Positions 25,247 to 34,422 of a stretch of 64,000 nt of DNA are shown here, in pieces (within the stretch, counting starts at the first letter, position 1; every line of letters begins with the position of its first letter). Origin of the DNA: Saprospiraceae bacterium UBA6168 (GTDB lineage: Bacteria > Bacteroidota > Bacteroidia > Chitinophagales > Saprospiraceae). Made by a program: the position numbers and the translations under genes. The stretch is from positions 1 through 64,000 of the forward strand of contig DIUC01000028.1 in NCBI GenBank assembly GCA_002435785.1. The letters are read 5' to 3'. A model generated the notes under the pieces. The model had not been told where the DNA came from, did no database searches, and was given only the letters and a program-made list of their open reading frames with translations.

Positions 25247-26548
25247 ATGGGAAATATAGTAGCAATAGTCGGACGCCCAAACGTGGGCAAGTCCACCATC
25301 TTCAACCGCCTCATTGGCGGCAGGCAGGCCATTGTGGACGATGAATCGGGCGTGACCCGTGACCGTCAGTACGGCACTTGCGAATGGAACGGCAAGATTT
25401 TCAACGTCGTGGACACGGGCGGTTTCGTGGAGCATTCTGACGATATTTTCGAGTCGGCCATCCGCTCTCAAGTCAAAATCGCCATAGAAGAGGCCTCGGT
25501 AATTGTGTTCATGGTGGATGTCACCACGGGCATAACAGACCTCGACGAGGACGTGACCAACATTTTGCGCCGCACCAAAAAGCCCGTCTTGCTGGTGGTG
25601 AACAAAGTGGACAACCACGAGCGCTACCTATTGGCGAATGAGTTTTACAGCCTTGGCTTCGAGGAAATTTTCTTCGTGTCGTCACTGACGGGCAGCGGCA
25701 CTGGCGAGTTGCTGGATGCCGTCACGGCGCATATTTCGGAAGATGCCACCATAGAGACCGACCTGCCTAAGTTCGCCATCGTGGGCCAGCCGAACGTCGG
25801 AAAATCGTCGCTATTGAATGCGTTGCTTGGCGAAGACCGTAACATCGTGACCGACATTGCCGGCACTACCCGGGACACCATCCACTCCAAATATTCCAAG
25901 TTTGGCAAGGAATTTATACTGTTGGACACTGCTGGAATCCGAAAAAAGGCCAAGGTACACGAGGACCTGGAGTTCTATTCCGTGATGCGGGCCATCCAAG
26001 CCATCGAAGAATCGGATGTTTGCATTTTGATGATTGATGCGCAAACGGGCATTGAAGCACAGGACATGAGCATCTTCCGGTTGGCACAAAAACGCAACAA
26101 GGGTATGGTGCTGCTGGTAAACAAATGGGACTTGGTGGCCAAGGAAACCAACACTGCCCGGGATTTTGAAGAAACAATGAAAAAGAAAATCGCCCCTTTC
26201 AGCGATGTGCCGATTCTTTTCATCTCCGTCCATGAAAAGCAACGGATTTTCAAAGCCGTGGAAGAGGCCCTTCAAGTGTATGAAAACAGGGCAAGGAAGA
26301 TAAAGACCTCCTTCTTGAACGACCAAATGCAGCCAGAAATCGAGCGGTACTCTCCGCCGATGCACCGAGGCAGGACGGTCAGCATCAAGTTCATGAACCA
26401 ATTACCAACGCCTTACCCCGCATTCGTTTTTTATTGCAGCAACCCCAAGCACGTGAAGGACAGCTACAAGCAGTTCCTCGAAAACCGGATGCGGGAGAAA
26501 TTCCAATTCACGGGCGTGCCCATCACCATATTCTTTAGGGAAAAGTAA
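25247..26548 (+). CDS. der: GTPase Der (EngA)
   Basis: A 433-residue tandem-GTPase protein for 50S ribosome assembly. Domain 1 has GRPNVGKSTIFNRLIGG and DTGGF. Domain 2 has GQPNVGKSSLLNALLGED and DTAGIRKKAKV. A C-terminal KH-like domain follows (PAFVFYCSNPKHV). The start at 25247 (MGNIVAIVGRPNV) is chosen; an open frame begins at 25181, but its 22 extra residues are translated from the heptamer array. Confidence 0.97.
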   Translation: MGNIVAIVGRPNVGKSTIFNRLIGGRQAIVDDESGVTRDRQYGTCEWNGKIFNVVDTGGFVEHSDDIFESAIRSQVKIAIEEASVIVFMVDVTTGITDLDEDVTNILRRTKKPVLLVVNKVDNHERYLLANEFYSLGFEEIFFVSSLTGSGTGELLDAVTAHISEDATIETDLPKFAIVGQPNVGKSSLLNALLGEDRNIVTDIAGTTRDTIHSKYSKFGKEFILLDTAGIRKKAKVHEDLEFYSVMRAIQAIEESDVCILMIDAQTGIEAQDMSIFRLAQKRNKGMVLLVNKWDLVAKETNTARDFEETMKKKIAPFSDVPILFISVHEKQRIFKAVEEALQVYENRARKIKTSFLNDQMQPEIERYSPPMHRGRTVSIKFMNQLPTPYPAFVFYCSNPKHVKDSYKQFLENRMREKFQFTGVPITIFFREK

Positions 26549-26553
26549 TTTAC

Positions 26554-27102
26554 ATGCAGTTTCACCAAACAGAAATACCCGGCTTGTTGCTCATTGAGCC
26601 AGCCGTCTTCGGGGACGACCGGGGCCATTTTTTTGAAAGCTACAATGCCCGGACTTGGGAACGGGAAGCTGGTTTCCAAGTCAATTTCGTGCAGGACAAC
26701 CAGGCATTTTCACCAAAGGGGGTACTCCGTGGCCTACACTACCAGACTGGGGAGGCCACCCAGGCTAAGTTGGTGCGAGTGCTGCAGGGCGAAGTGCTCG
26801 ATGTGGCGGTTGATATTAGGGAAGGCTCGCCGACCTACGGGCGCAGCTACACTTGCAGGATGAGCGCTGAGAATAAGCTCCAATTGTACGTGCCAAGGGG
26901 CTTTGCCCACGGCTATGTCGTATTGAGTGAAACGGCCACTTTTTTTTACAAATGCGACAATTTCTACTCAAAAGCGCACGAGGGCGGCATTCGCTTCGAT
27001 TGCCCTAAATTGGGCATTGACTGGGAATTGGAGCCAACCAATTTAATTGTTGCTGAAAGGGATAGAAATTTCCCATCTTTGGGCGGCCATCTGAAAATTT
27101 AG
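26554..27102 (+). CDS. rfbC: dTDP-4-dehydrorhamnose 3,5-epimerase
   Basis: A 182-residue cupin epimerase in dTDP-L-rhamnose synthesis. GVLRGLHYQTGEATQAKLVR contains the catalytic His, DVAVDIREGSPTYGR is a family signature, and the later Tyr segment FFYKCDNFYSKAHEGGI is the catalytic acid region. It begins five nt after der. The rfbD gene follows; rfbA and rfbB are not in the window. Confidence 0.95.
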   Translation: MQFHQTEIPGLLLIEPAVFGDDRGHFFESYNARTWEREAGFQVNFVQDNQAFSPKGVLRGLHYQTGEATQAKLVRVLQGEVLDVAVDIREGSPTYGRSYTCRMSAENKLQLYVPRGFAHGYVVLSETATFFYKCDNFYSKAHEGGIRFDCPKLGIDWELEPTNLIVAERDRNFPSLGGHLKI

Positions 27103-27199
27103 GAAAAGTAGGCCATGATTGGGCGTTTTTAATTCGGCCAATCCAATAGACTGCAAGCATTGATTCGCAAAAAAACCTCACGGGGCATTTTACAACACA

Positions 27200-28087
27200 A
27201 TGACAAAGAAGCGACCAACAATTTTGGTGACAGGAAGCAAGGGACAAGTAGGCATGGAGCTTCAAGGACTTTCCAACCAATTCCCTGATTTCGATTTTAT
27301 TTTCGTGGATATTGACGAGTTGGACATCACCGACCCTGCTGCGGTCAAAACCTTTTTTTCAGAAAACAAGGTCAACTACTGCATCAATTGCGCTGCCTAT
27401 ACTGCCGTTGACAAAGCTGAAACCGAAACCAACCTCGCATGGAAGGTAAACACAGTAGGCCCGGAGAACCTGGCCCTGGCCTGTGCCAGCGCCAAGGCAT
27501 TGATACTGCAAATTTCCACCGACTACGTTTACCATACGCAAAGCACCAAGCCTTACATTGAAACCGACTTCACCAATCCACAAGGCACTTATGCCCGGAC
27601 CAAACTCAATGGAGACGAGGTGGTTTTGAGGAACCATCCGGGTGGCGCTATGGTCATTCGCACCTCATGGGTCTATTCTTCCTTCGGCAACAATTTTGTG
27701 AAAACCATGCTCAGGCTTGGCGCAGAACGGCCAGAATTGGCGGTGATTTACGACCAGATTGGTACGCCCACCTATGCCCGTGACCTTGCCTTGGTGCTGC
27801 TCCAAATCGTGCAGAAGGCTGAAAATCAATCCGTTGACGCAAAATACTTCTCCGGCATCTACCATTTTAGTAATGAGGGCGTCACGAGTTGGTACGATTT
27901 CGCTGTCGCAATTTTTGACATCAAGAAGATGGGGGTGAAAGTGCGGCCCATCGAAACAAAAGACTACCCGACACCAGCCAAGCGGCCTCCATATAGCCTT
28001 CTCAACAAGGCCAAAATCAAAAATGCTTTCGGCATCGAAATAGCCCATTGGCAAAAAAGCTTGCGGGAATGCCTCGAACTATTGTAG
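27200..28087 (+). CDS. rfbD: dTDP-4-dehydrorhamnose reductase
   Basis: A 295-residue short-chain dehydrogenase completing dTDP-L-rhamnose. The NADPH motif is TGSKGQVGMELQGL (slightly atypical), then CAAYTAVDKAETE, STDYVYHTQSTKPYIETD, and the catalytic YARTKLNGDE (YxxxK). Length is normal. It follows rfbC by 97 nt and overlaps the 3' end of convergent rmuC by nine nt. Confidence 0.94.
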   Translation: MTKKRPTILVTGSKGQVGMELQGLSNQFPDFDFIFVDIDELDITDPAAVKTFFSENKVNYCINCAAYTAVDKAETETNLAWKVNTVGPENLALACASAKALILQISTDYVYHTQSTKPYIETDFTNPQGTYARTKLNGDEVVLRNHPGGAMVIRTSWVYSSFGNNFVKTMLRLGAERPELAVIYDQIGTPTYARDLALVLLQIVQKAENQSVDAKYFSGIYHFSNEGVTSWYDFAVAIFDIKKMGVKVRPIETKDYPTPAKRPPYSLLNKAKIKNAFGIEIAHWQKSLRECLELL

Positions 28088-29446
28088 TTTTTCGTCTGCC
28101 AACATTTCCGCTTCCAACCCGTTTTCGTCGGTCAGCATGTCTAAGGGCAACGACTTGGTGGCCTTGGCACCCAATTCCTTGATTTTTTGCGCCCGCCCAA
28201 TGAGGGTATCCCCGTATTTCTTGGAATCCGAGAGCTTGTTTAAAGCACCATTCAGGGCCGATTGGGCATGGTCGAGGCGAGTGCCCACCTCCCGCAGGTC
28301 TTCCACAAATCCCACAAACTTGTCGTATAGCATTCCGCTTTGTCGGGCGATTTCGAGGACGTTGCGCTTCTGCCGCTCCTGCCGCCAGATATAGGAAACC
28401 GTGCGCATAGTAGCCAATAGGGTAGAAGAGGTGACGATGACGATGTTCTTCTCCAGTGCATCCAAAAACAGCCGATTGTCGTGCTGCAAGGCCACAGCAA
28501 ATGCCGGTTCTATTGGCACGAACATCAGCAGGTAATCTGGCGAGTTAAGTTGGGAGAGTTGTGGGTAGTTCTTACTGCTCAAGTCCCGCAAATGCTGCCG
28601 GATGGACTCTACATGTGCTTTGAGGTGTCGGCCCCTAAGTTCCTCATCCTCAGCGTTATAGAATTTTTCGTATGCTTTCAAAGAAACCTTGGAGTCCACG
28701 ATGAGGTGCTTTTCGTCGGGCAGATAAATGACGAAATCGGGCCGTTTTTCTTGGCCATTGGTATCCTTGTAGGAGGTCTGTGCCTCAAAATGAGTGCCCC
28801 GCACCAGCCCTGCTTTCTCCAGCAGGATTTCCAATTGAAGCTCGCCCCAATCGCCCTGCACTTTAGAATCGCCCTTGAGGGCAGTGGCCAAGTTTTTTGC
28901 ATCAAGGCTGAGTTGCAGGTTGAGGTCACGCAGTTGCTCTATCTCCTTTTTCAATGAAACCTTGTCCTTTGCTTCGTCGGTGAAGCGCCGCTCCACGTCC
29001 TGCCCAAATTCCCGGATTTTCTCCCGGAGCGGATGCAACAAATCGTTTAATTGCTTTTCGTTCTGGTCGCTGAATTTTTTCGATTTTTCTTCCAACAACC
29101 GATTGGCCACGCTCTCAAACTCCAGGTGTGCTCGCTGTTGCAGGGTTTCGTAATCCTTTTTCCAAGCGGTGAGTTTTTCTTCGAGGTAAAGCAGGTCACG
29201 TTCTTTAGAGGAGAGGGTTTTTTCCAAAAAAATGATGTCTTCTTGCTTGGTTTTCAACTCGTTGTGCAAAAAAGAAGTTTGTTCTACGGCAGCGTCGTGC
29301 TGCTGTCGGCTCACGTATTTATCCTGTAAATCTTGTTGGGAAAGGTGGTTGGCTGCGAACTTTGCCCTCGCAAATAGCCAACTCAAGAGCGCCCCGATGA
29401 TTAATCCGAGCACGAGAAACAACAAACAAACCGTCAATTCATTCAT
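28079..29446 (-). CDS. rmuC: DNA recombination protein RmuC
   Basis: A 455-residue protein: N-terminal membrane anchor (LTVCLLFLVLGLIIGALLSW), a long coiled coil (about residues 35-180), then the RmuC nuclease-like domain with GDWGELQLEILLEKAGL, KRPDFVIYLPDEKHLIVDSK and FVPIEPAFAVAL. It is linked in E. coli to limiting inverted-repeat recombination. The ATG at 29446 places the anchor at the N-terminus; 29482 is a less likely earlier start. The role is notable here because the window is rich in short inverted repeats, but no link is shown. Confidence 0.93.
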   Translation of the reverse strand: MNELTVCLLFLVLGLIIGALLSWLFARAKFAANHLSQQDLQDKYVSRQQHDAAVEQTSFLHNELKTKQEDIIFLEKTLSSKERDLLYLEEKLTAWKKDYETLQQRAHLEFESVANRLLEEKSKKFSDQNEKQLNDLLHPLREKIREFGQDVERRFTDEAKDKVSLKKEIEQLRDLNLQLSLDAKNLATALKGDSKVQGDWGELQLEILLEKAGLVRGTHFEAQTSYKDTNGQEKRPDFVIYLPDEKHLIVDSKVSLKAYEKFYNAEDEELRGRHLKAHVESIRQHLRDLSSKNYPQLSQLNSPDYLLMFVPIEPAFAVALQHDNRLFLDALEKNIVIVTSSTLLATMRTVSYIWRQERQKRNVLEIARQSGMLYDKFVGFVEDLREVGTRLDHAQSALNGALNKLSDSKKYGDTLIGRAQKIKELGAKATKSLPLDMLTDENGLEAEMLADEKLQ

Positions 29447-29522
29447 GGCGATGATTTTTAGAATTTCGCCACAAGATAGCATTTTGTTTTACTTCAAAAA
29501 CAAATTGGTTGAATAGCAGTCA

Positions 29523-30251
29523 TTAGCCTAAGTCAAACAAGTCAGATACACCGGGCACCCGCCCAGCAATGAAACCCTCGGCAAACTCAGCGCCGATAGG
29601 CCGACCAAAAGCCCGGTTCTTTGATTTCACGAATTCGAAAAAGTCTTTGCCGGAAATGGGCGTCTTGGGTTCAGCGTCAAACTCGGAGGCATCGGGCAGG
29701 AAGAACTGCGAGCGGAAGGTGAGAATCAGTTCCAATTTCTTGTCCATGAACGGGGTGATGTCCACCACGAAATCAGGCTTCAAGTCTTTATCCTGGATAT
29801 AGTGATAGACTGCTTTTGGCCGCCAGGCCGCTTGGGCTTGGCCTTCGTAGGTGGTCTCGATTTTCACCAAACCCGCATAAAAGCAAGCATCGGCGGTCAA
29901 TTTGGCGGCACGGGCATGGTCGGGGTGGCGGTCGTCTGGGGCATTGGCCAGCACGATGGTCGGATGGCACCAGCGGATGACCTCCACGATGCGCAGCAGG
30001 TTTTCCTCGGAATACTGGAAAAGCCCATCGGCCATGCGGAGGTTGCGGCGGAAGCTGGCCCCCATTTTTTTGGCGGAATCGGCGGCTTCCACATCGCGGA
30101 GTTCGGCGGTACCACGGCTGCCCAGTTCACCACGGGTGAGGTCGAGCAGCCCTACCGATTTTCCCTGCGAGATGTGCCGTAGTAGCGTACCGCAGCAGCT
30201 CAATTCTACATCGTCGGGGTGTGCCCCAATGGCGAGGATGTCTATTTTCAT
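29523..30251 (-). CDS. bshB1: Bacillithiol biosynthesis deacetylase BshB1
   Basis: A 242-residue LmbE-family zinc hydrolase removing acetate from GlcNAc-malate in bacillithiol synthesis. The zinc motif AIGAHPDDVELSC is at residues 7-19 and the second metal segment is DDRHPDHARAAKL. The phrase GLLDLTRGELGSRGTAE is typical of BshB1. The start at 30251 is chosen because the upstream extension is translated from the octamer array. The other bacillithiol genes (bshA, bshC) are not in the window. Confidence 0.92.
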   Translation of the reverse strand: MKIDILAIGAHPDDVELSCCGTLLRHISQGKSVGLLDLTRGELGSRGTAELRDVEAADSAKKMGASFRRNLRMADGLFQYSEENLLRIVEVIRWCHPTIVLANAPDDRHPDHARAAKLTADACFYAGLVKIETTYEGQAQAAWRPKAVYHYIQDKDLKPDFVVDITPFMDKKLELILTFRSQFFLPDASEFDAEPKTPISGKDFFEFVKSKNRAFGRPIGAEFAEGFIAGRVPGVSDLFDLG

Positions 30252-30296
30252 GCCTTTTGTTTCTTGTTTGCTGACTGTAACGCCGAATTTTTTTAA

Positions 30297-30328
30297 CGCA
30301 AGGGCGCAAAGGCGCAAGGGCGCAAAGA
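30297..30328. repeat. Octamer array (CGCAARGG)
   Basis: CGCAA cores start at 30297, 30305, 30313 and 30321, a strict period of 8 (CGCAAGGG and CGCAAAGG alternate). It lies upstream of bshB1 and downstream of pulA. A near duplicate GATTTATGAATCA/GATTTATGTGAATCA follows at 30327-30357. Confidence 0.75.
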
Positions 30329-30361
30329 TTTATGAATCAAGGATTTATGTGAATCAGGGCT

Positions 30362-32446
30362 TTATTCCTCCACCATTATATACGCTGCAAAGGGGCCTAC
30401 CATCGCAAACCCCGTATTGTTCATGCCCATGCCGTTCAAGTCTATGCGGTTGTTGGTGCAGATGATTTTCCAGTTGCCGGCTGGCACTTCAATCCTTTTG
30501 CCATTGGCATTGCCATTGAACATGACCAAAATGCGCTTCCAGGAATCGCCGTTGGCATGGTCCCCGAGGATGTAACCGATGGTGTTTTCAAACTTTAGGT
30601 CAATGAACTTTAGGTGCTTGGTTATCTGCGCTTGGGTGGTCATCCTGAAGGCCGGATGCGCTTTGCGGAGCTGAACCAACTGCTGGTAGTATTGGAAAAG
30701 GTCGTTGTACTTTATCTTGTTTTCCCAGTTGATTTGGTTGATTTCGTCTGGGGAGTCAAAGCTGTTTTCCACCAATTGCTTGGAGCGCACGAACTCTTCG
30801 CCCGCATGGAGGAACGGCACGCCCTGCGAAGTCAATACGATGGTTTGCGCCAGCTTGTTCATGTTCAGCTTTTGCTCCTCCGTGTTGGTGGGGCAGGAAA
30901 TGGTGAGGCGGTCCCAGAGCGAGTGGTTGTCGTGGCAAGAGGCGTAGGTGATGCACTGTAAGGGCGATTTTGCCCAAGCCTTCTGCGTATAGTTGACTTT
31001 GGTGAGGTCAACCTGCGGGTGCGCTATGCCACCGACTATTCCGAACTTCACGCTTTCTTCCAGCTTGTTTTCGCCATTGATAAAACCTTTTTTGGTAGGG
31101 GTGAAAACATGCCCTTTTATCCCGTCACGCACCTCGTCGGAGAAGGCGGCTATGCCATCCAGCTTTGGCACATTGACCTTCACGGCCCGCAGTTCTTCGG
31201 GCAGCTTGCACACATTGGCCGTCCAACCTTCTCCGTAAATGAAAATGGTTGGGTCCACTTTGCGAAGCTCCGCCGCCAATTGGTTCATGGTCTCGATGTC
31301 GTGGATGCCCATGAGGTCCACTCGGAACCCATCAATATGGTACTCCTTGGCCCAATAGACCATGGACTCTATCATGAACTTGCGTACCATGGGCCGCTCG
31401 GAAGCTACCTCATTGCCGCAGGCCGAGCCGTCGGAATAAAACCCATTGTCGTGGATGCGGTAATAATAGCTCGGCACGGTCTGGTTGAAGACCGATTCCT
31501 TGGTAGCGCCGGTGTGGTTGTACACCACGTCCATCACCACTCGAAGGCCGTTGTCGTGGAGTGCTTTTACCATCGTTTTGAACTCCCTGATGCGAACGGC
31601 GCCGTCGGCGGGGTCGGTGGAGAAGCTGCCCTCTGGGACGTTGTAATTCTGGGGGTCATAGCCCCAATTGTAGGTGAGCTTGGCGTCGGGCCGCTCGTCA
31701 ATGGTGCGGAAGTCAAAGGCGGGCATGATATGGAGGTGCGTGGCGCCGAGTTCCTTAATATGGTCAAGCCCGGTGGCAAGGCCGTCGGGCGACTTGGTGC
31801 CGGTTTCCGCAAGGCCGAGGTATTTGCCTTTATTGGTGATGCCAGAGGCGGGATGCACCGAGATGTCCCGCAGTTGCAGCTCGTACAGGATGATGTCCTG
31901 GAAACCTTTGAGCGGCGGACGTTTGTCGGCCTCCCAGCCCGGCGGGTTGGTCTTGTTCAAGTCCACGACCATTGCCCGCTCGCCATTGGTGCCAACGGCT
32001 TTTGCGTAAGCGTCCACCGATGGGTTGAGCCAAAAAGAATCAATACGCACCTGAAAATTGTAGTATTTGCCAACGTGGTCGCCCTTTAGGCTCAAATGCC
32101 AAACGCCGTTCTTGCCTTTTTTCAAAGGGTGCTCGCTGATGAAATCAGAATCAAGCGGCTTGTCGTAGAAATAAAGCACTACTTCGTCCGCTGGTGGCGA
32201 CCAAAGCTTGAAAACGGACTTTTTTGGCGAATAGGTAAGCCCAAGGTCATTTCCGGTGTACACCGGGAAATTATCCAACTCCTTGTTGGTGAAGTTGCGG
32301 AGCTTTGGCTCGTTCTTCTTTTTTGTGATGTCAATTTTTTCCATCGTGTTTGGTTGTTCCACCTCTTTTAGGTTGCCGACCTGTGCATGGGCGGTGGTGG
32401 CCACAAGGGCAATCAGGAAAATCGTTGCTGCGGTAAGATGTCTCAT
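30362..32446 (-). CDS. pulA: Exported type I pullulanase
   Basis: A 694-residue GH13 debranching enzyme cutting alpha-1,6 links in pullulan and glycogen. The signal peptide (HLTAATIFLIALVATTAHAQ) directs export. A CBM48-type domain (about residues 75-185) precedes the barrel. Motifs are YNWGYDPQNYNVPEG (pullulanase-specific), DVVYNHTG, the nucleophile Asp in GFRVDLMGIHDIE, the acid Glu in IYGEGWTA, and CHDNHSLWDRL. The start at 32446 begins the signal peptide. No lipobox is seen, so it is likely periplasmic or secreted. Confidence 0.94.
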   Translation of the reverse strand: MRHLTAATIFLIALVATTAHAQVGNLKEVEQPNTMEKIDITKKKNEPKLRNFTNKELDNFPVYTGNDLGLTYSPKKSVFKLWSPPADEVVLYFYDKPLDSDFISEHPLKKGKNGVWHLSLKGDHVGKYYNFQVRIDSFWLNPSVDAYAKAVGTNGERAMVVDLNKTNPPGWEADKRPPLKGFQDIILYELQLRDISVHPASGITNKGKYLGLAETGTKSPDGLATGLDHIKELGATHLHIMPAFDFRTIDERPDAKLTYNWGYDPQNYNVPEGSFSTDPADGAVRIREFKTMVKALHDNGLRVVMDVVYNHTGATKESVFNQTVPSYYYRIHDNGFYSDGSACGNEVASERPMVRKFMIESMVYWAKEYHIDGFRVDLMGIHDIETMNQLAAELRKVDPTIFIYGEGWTANVCKLPEELRAVKVNVPKLDGIAAFSDEVRDGIKGHVFTPTKKGFINGENKLEESVKFGIVGGIAHPQVDLTKVNYTQKAWAKSPLQCITYASCHDNHSLWDRLTISCPTNTEEQKLNMNKLAQTIVLTSQGVPFLHAGEEFVRSKQLVENSFDSPDEINQINWENKIKYNDLFQYYQQLVQLRKAHPAFRMTTQAQITKHLKFIDLKFENTIGYILGDHANGDSWKRILVMFNGNANGKRIEVPAGNWKIICTNNRIDLNGMGMNNTGFAMVGPFAAYIMVEE

Positions 32447-32485
32447 GTTGATTGATGATATTTTGTTGGTTTTCAGGTTGTGCGG

Positions 32486-32493
32486 CAAAAGTA
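32486..32493 (-). promoter_or_regulatory. Candidate -7 box for pulA
   Basis: CAAAAGTA on the plus strand reads TACTTTTG on the minus strand, matching TAnnTTTG, 39 nt before the pulA start. Confidence 0.45.
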
Positions 32494-32609
32494 GGAAAGG
32501 AATCGGACGCTGTTTGGGCTGTTTCCAAAACTTATCTCCAATATCTTGGTTGTGGGTTACGAAACGCTAAAACACCAAAACCCCCATCACGCCGCCGCCC
32601 CAACTTTAC

Positions 32610-32617
32610 TATTTTTG
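32610..32617 (+). promoter_or_regulatory. Candidate -7 box for the SCO gene
   Basis: TATTTTTG matches TAnnTTTG and lies 15 nt before the ATG at 32633, leaving a very short leader. Confidence 0.35.
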
Positions 32618-32632
32618 CCAAAAAAACGACGC

Positions 32633-33247
32633 ATGAAAAACTTGTTACTTTGGCTGGTCGTGTTCACGCTACTTAGCGGCTGCCAATCCAACCTCTCGCC
32701 GGATGTGCTGCCCATATTGGGCGTTCCTGACCTCGGCCCGAACGGCGACTCTGTGGCGCATACGATTCCAGACTTTCGGCTCATTGACCAAGACAGCAAC
32801 GTCATCACGAACGAGACCTTTGCCGGAAAGGCTTATGTGGCAGACTTTTTCTTCATTGCCTGCCCCACCATTTGCCCGATTACCACCAAGCAGATGCTGC
32901 GCATCCACGACCACTTCAAGGACGAGCCACGGCTGGAGCTCATGGGCCATACCCTTGCTCCCAAATATGATACGGTGGCGGCGCTGAATCGTTACGCCAA
33001 GAACCTTGGCGTGTCCGCCAACAAATGGCATTTCGTGACGGGCGACCAAGCCACCATTTACGACTTGGCACCAGAATACATGAACGTGGCCCTCACCGAC
33101 GAGGATGCCCCCGGCGGAATAAACCACTCTGGCTACTTGATTTTGGTGGACAAAAACCGACACATCCGTTCTTTCTGCAACGGCACGGATCCGGAAGAGG
33201 TCACCCGCTTCATCAAGGACATTGAAAAACTGCTGAATGAGCAATAG
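32633..33247 (+). CDS. SCO1/SenC-family copper/thiol protein, lipoprotein
   Basis: A 204-residue thioredoxin-fold protein that delivers copper to cytochrome oxidase CuA or reduces its cysteines. It has a lipobox ending at Cys17 (FTLLSGC), the metal-binding pair Cys77-x3-Cys81 in FIACPTICPIT, and a conserved distal His in GGINHSGYLILVDK. The start at 32633 is required by the signal sequence. It overlaps the cytochrome c gene by 11 nt, so the two are co-translated. No oxidase subunit genes lie in the window. Confidence 0.93.
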   Translation: MKNLLLWLVVFTLLSGCQSNLSPDVLPILGVPDLGPNGDSVAHTIPDFRLIDQDSNVITNETFAGKAYVADFFFIACPTICPITTKQMLRIHDHFKDEPRLELMGHTLAPKYDTVAALNRYAKNLGVSANKWHFVTGDQATIYDLAPEYMNVALTDEDAPGGINHSGYLILVDKNRHIRSFCNGTDPEEVTRFIKDIEKLLNEQ

Positions 33248-33731
33248 GAATACACCCATGACACCAAAAACTGAACCGGCTTGTAAAACAACTGCGAGCT
33301 TCCCGAAAAGCTGGGTGCGATTCCTCTCCATCGCTTGTTTGCTCCTGTCTTCGTTTTTTGTTTGGACTTCCTGTGAAACCTACCCCTACCAGCAGGGTAA
33401 AATCCTTTACACCAATTTCTGCGAAAACTGCCACATGCCCGATGGCTCTGGCCTCAAGGCACTGATTCCACCTTTGGCGGGGGCCGATTTTTTGGCAAAA
33501 AGTCCTGAATTGGTGCCATGCATCATCCGCAATGGCGTCAAAGGCGAAATGGTGGTCAACGGCATTACTTATGATACGGAGATGGCGGGCATCGAGCGCC
33601 TCACGGAGTTTGAAATCACGAACATCATCAACTATATCCACACTTCCTGGGGCAATGACCTTCCCATCGTGGAGCACCTCCAGGTGCGGGAATGGCTAAA
33701 GCCCTGCGAGAAAAACACGAAACCGTTTTAG
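33237..33731 (+). CDS. Monohaem c-type cytochrome
   Basis: A 164-residue exported protein: hydrophobic signal near residues 27-45 with a possible lipobox at Cys46 (FVWTSC), then a class I cytochrome c domain with the haem motif Cys62-x-x-Cys65-His66 (CENCHMPDG). Later Met residues (GEMVVNG, DTEMAGI) are candidate sixth ligands. The ATG at 33237 overlaps the SCO gene; ATG 33258 is an alternative. With SCO it forms a small respiratory electron-transfer pair on the periplasmic side. Confidence 0.9.
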   Translation: MSNRNTPMTPKTEPACKTTASFPKSWVRFLSIACLLLSSFFVWTSCETYPYQQGKILYTNFCENCHMPDGSGLKALIPPLAGADFLAKSPELVPCIIRNGVKGEMVVNGITYDTEMAGIERLTEFEITNIINYIHTSWGNDLPIVEHLQVREWLKPCEKNTKPF

Positions 33732-33807
33732 CGGTTGGTAGTTCGCAGTTGGCATGCCACGTTGCCAATTGGCATGTAGCAGTCTGCAGTTGTTAAACTA
33801 AAACTCC

Positions 33808-33834
33808 CCAATTCAACCAATTCAACCAATCACC
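33808..33834. repeat. Nonamer array (CCAATTCAA)
   Basis: CCAA cores start at 33808, 33817 and 33826, a strict period of 9 (two identical CCAATTCAA units then CCAATCACC). It is upstream of the SRPBCC gene. The stretch 33735-33795 before it holds several GCAGTTG and TTGGCATG words in both orientations, which may be a decayed inverted array. Confidence 0.6.
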
Positions 33835-33844
33835 ACATTCCACC

Positions 33845-34294
33845 ATGCACCAATTAGTCACTGTCCAAACCCTGCCCATCTCGCTCGATGAAGCTTGGGC
33901 CTTTTTTACCAACCCAAAAAATCTGGAGCAGATAACACCCAGGGACATGAACCTCATTCCCACTTCGCCATTGCCAGTGAAGACCTATCCCGGCATGTTT
34001 ATTACCTACAAAGTGAAGCCGGTGTTGGGCATTCCCATGCTGTGGGTCACGGAAATCACGCATGTGCGGGACCGGGAGTTCTTTGTGGACGAGCAACGAT
34101 TGGGGCCTTACCGCATCTGGCATCACCAGCACCATTTCCGTGCGGTGGAGGGTGGGGTGGAGATGACCGACATCGTGGACTACCGCATCCCGCTCGGCCC
34201 AATTGGGCTTTTGATGAACGCCCTGTTCATTGGGAAGAAGCTCAATTACGTCTTCGAGTACCGCAGGCAGCGGTTGGTGGAGTTGTTTGGGTGA
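33845..34294 (+). CDS. SRPBCC (START-like) family protein
   Basis: A 149-residue helix-grip-fold protein of the polyketide cyclase/ligand-binding type. LPISLDEAWAFFTNPKNLEQITP is the conserved N-terminal helix region, and GGVEMTDIVDYRIPLGPIG the later strand. Members bind hydrophobic ligands; some are annotated as cell-division-inhibitor-like without proof. Cytoplasmic, no signal peptide. It is preceded by a nonamer array and is probably monocistronic. Confidence 0.85.
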   Translation: MHQLVTVQTLPISLDEAWAFFTNPKNLEQITPRDMNLIPTSPLPVKTYPGMFITYKVKPVLGIPMLWVTEITHVRDREFFVDEQRLGPYRIWHHQHHFRAVEGGVEMTDIVDYRIPLGPIGLLMNALFIGKKLNYVFEYRRQRLVELFG

Positions 34295-34422
34295 GGCCAG
34301 TAGCAAATTCAACCACGTGCAGCTTGTTGACGAAGGATTAAGTGCAAAATTTGCTATTTAAGGTACAATCCCTTTCTTTGGGTGTTCCTTTGTGCTTGGC
34401 AACTTAACGCAATCCTTCAACC

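Noticed and set aside
29523..29600. Possible operon linkage of rmuC and bshB1
   Set aside because: Both are on the minus strand 76 nt apart, but functions are unrelated and nothing else supports co-regulation.
31019..32089. 356-codon open frame antisense to the pullulanase gene
   Set aside because: Lies wholly opposite a well-supported GH13 gene; composition is that of a reverse-frame shadow in GC-rich third positions, and the translation matches no family.
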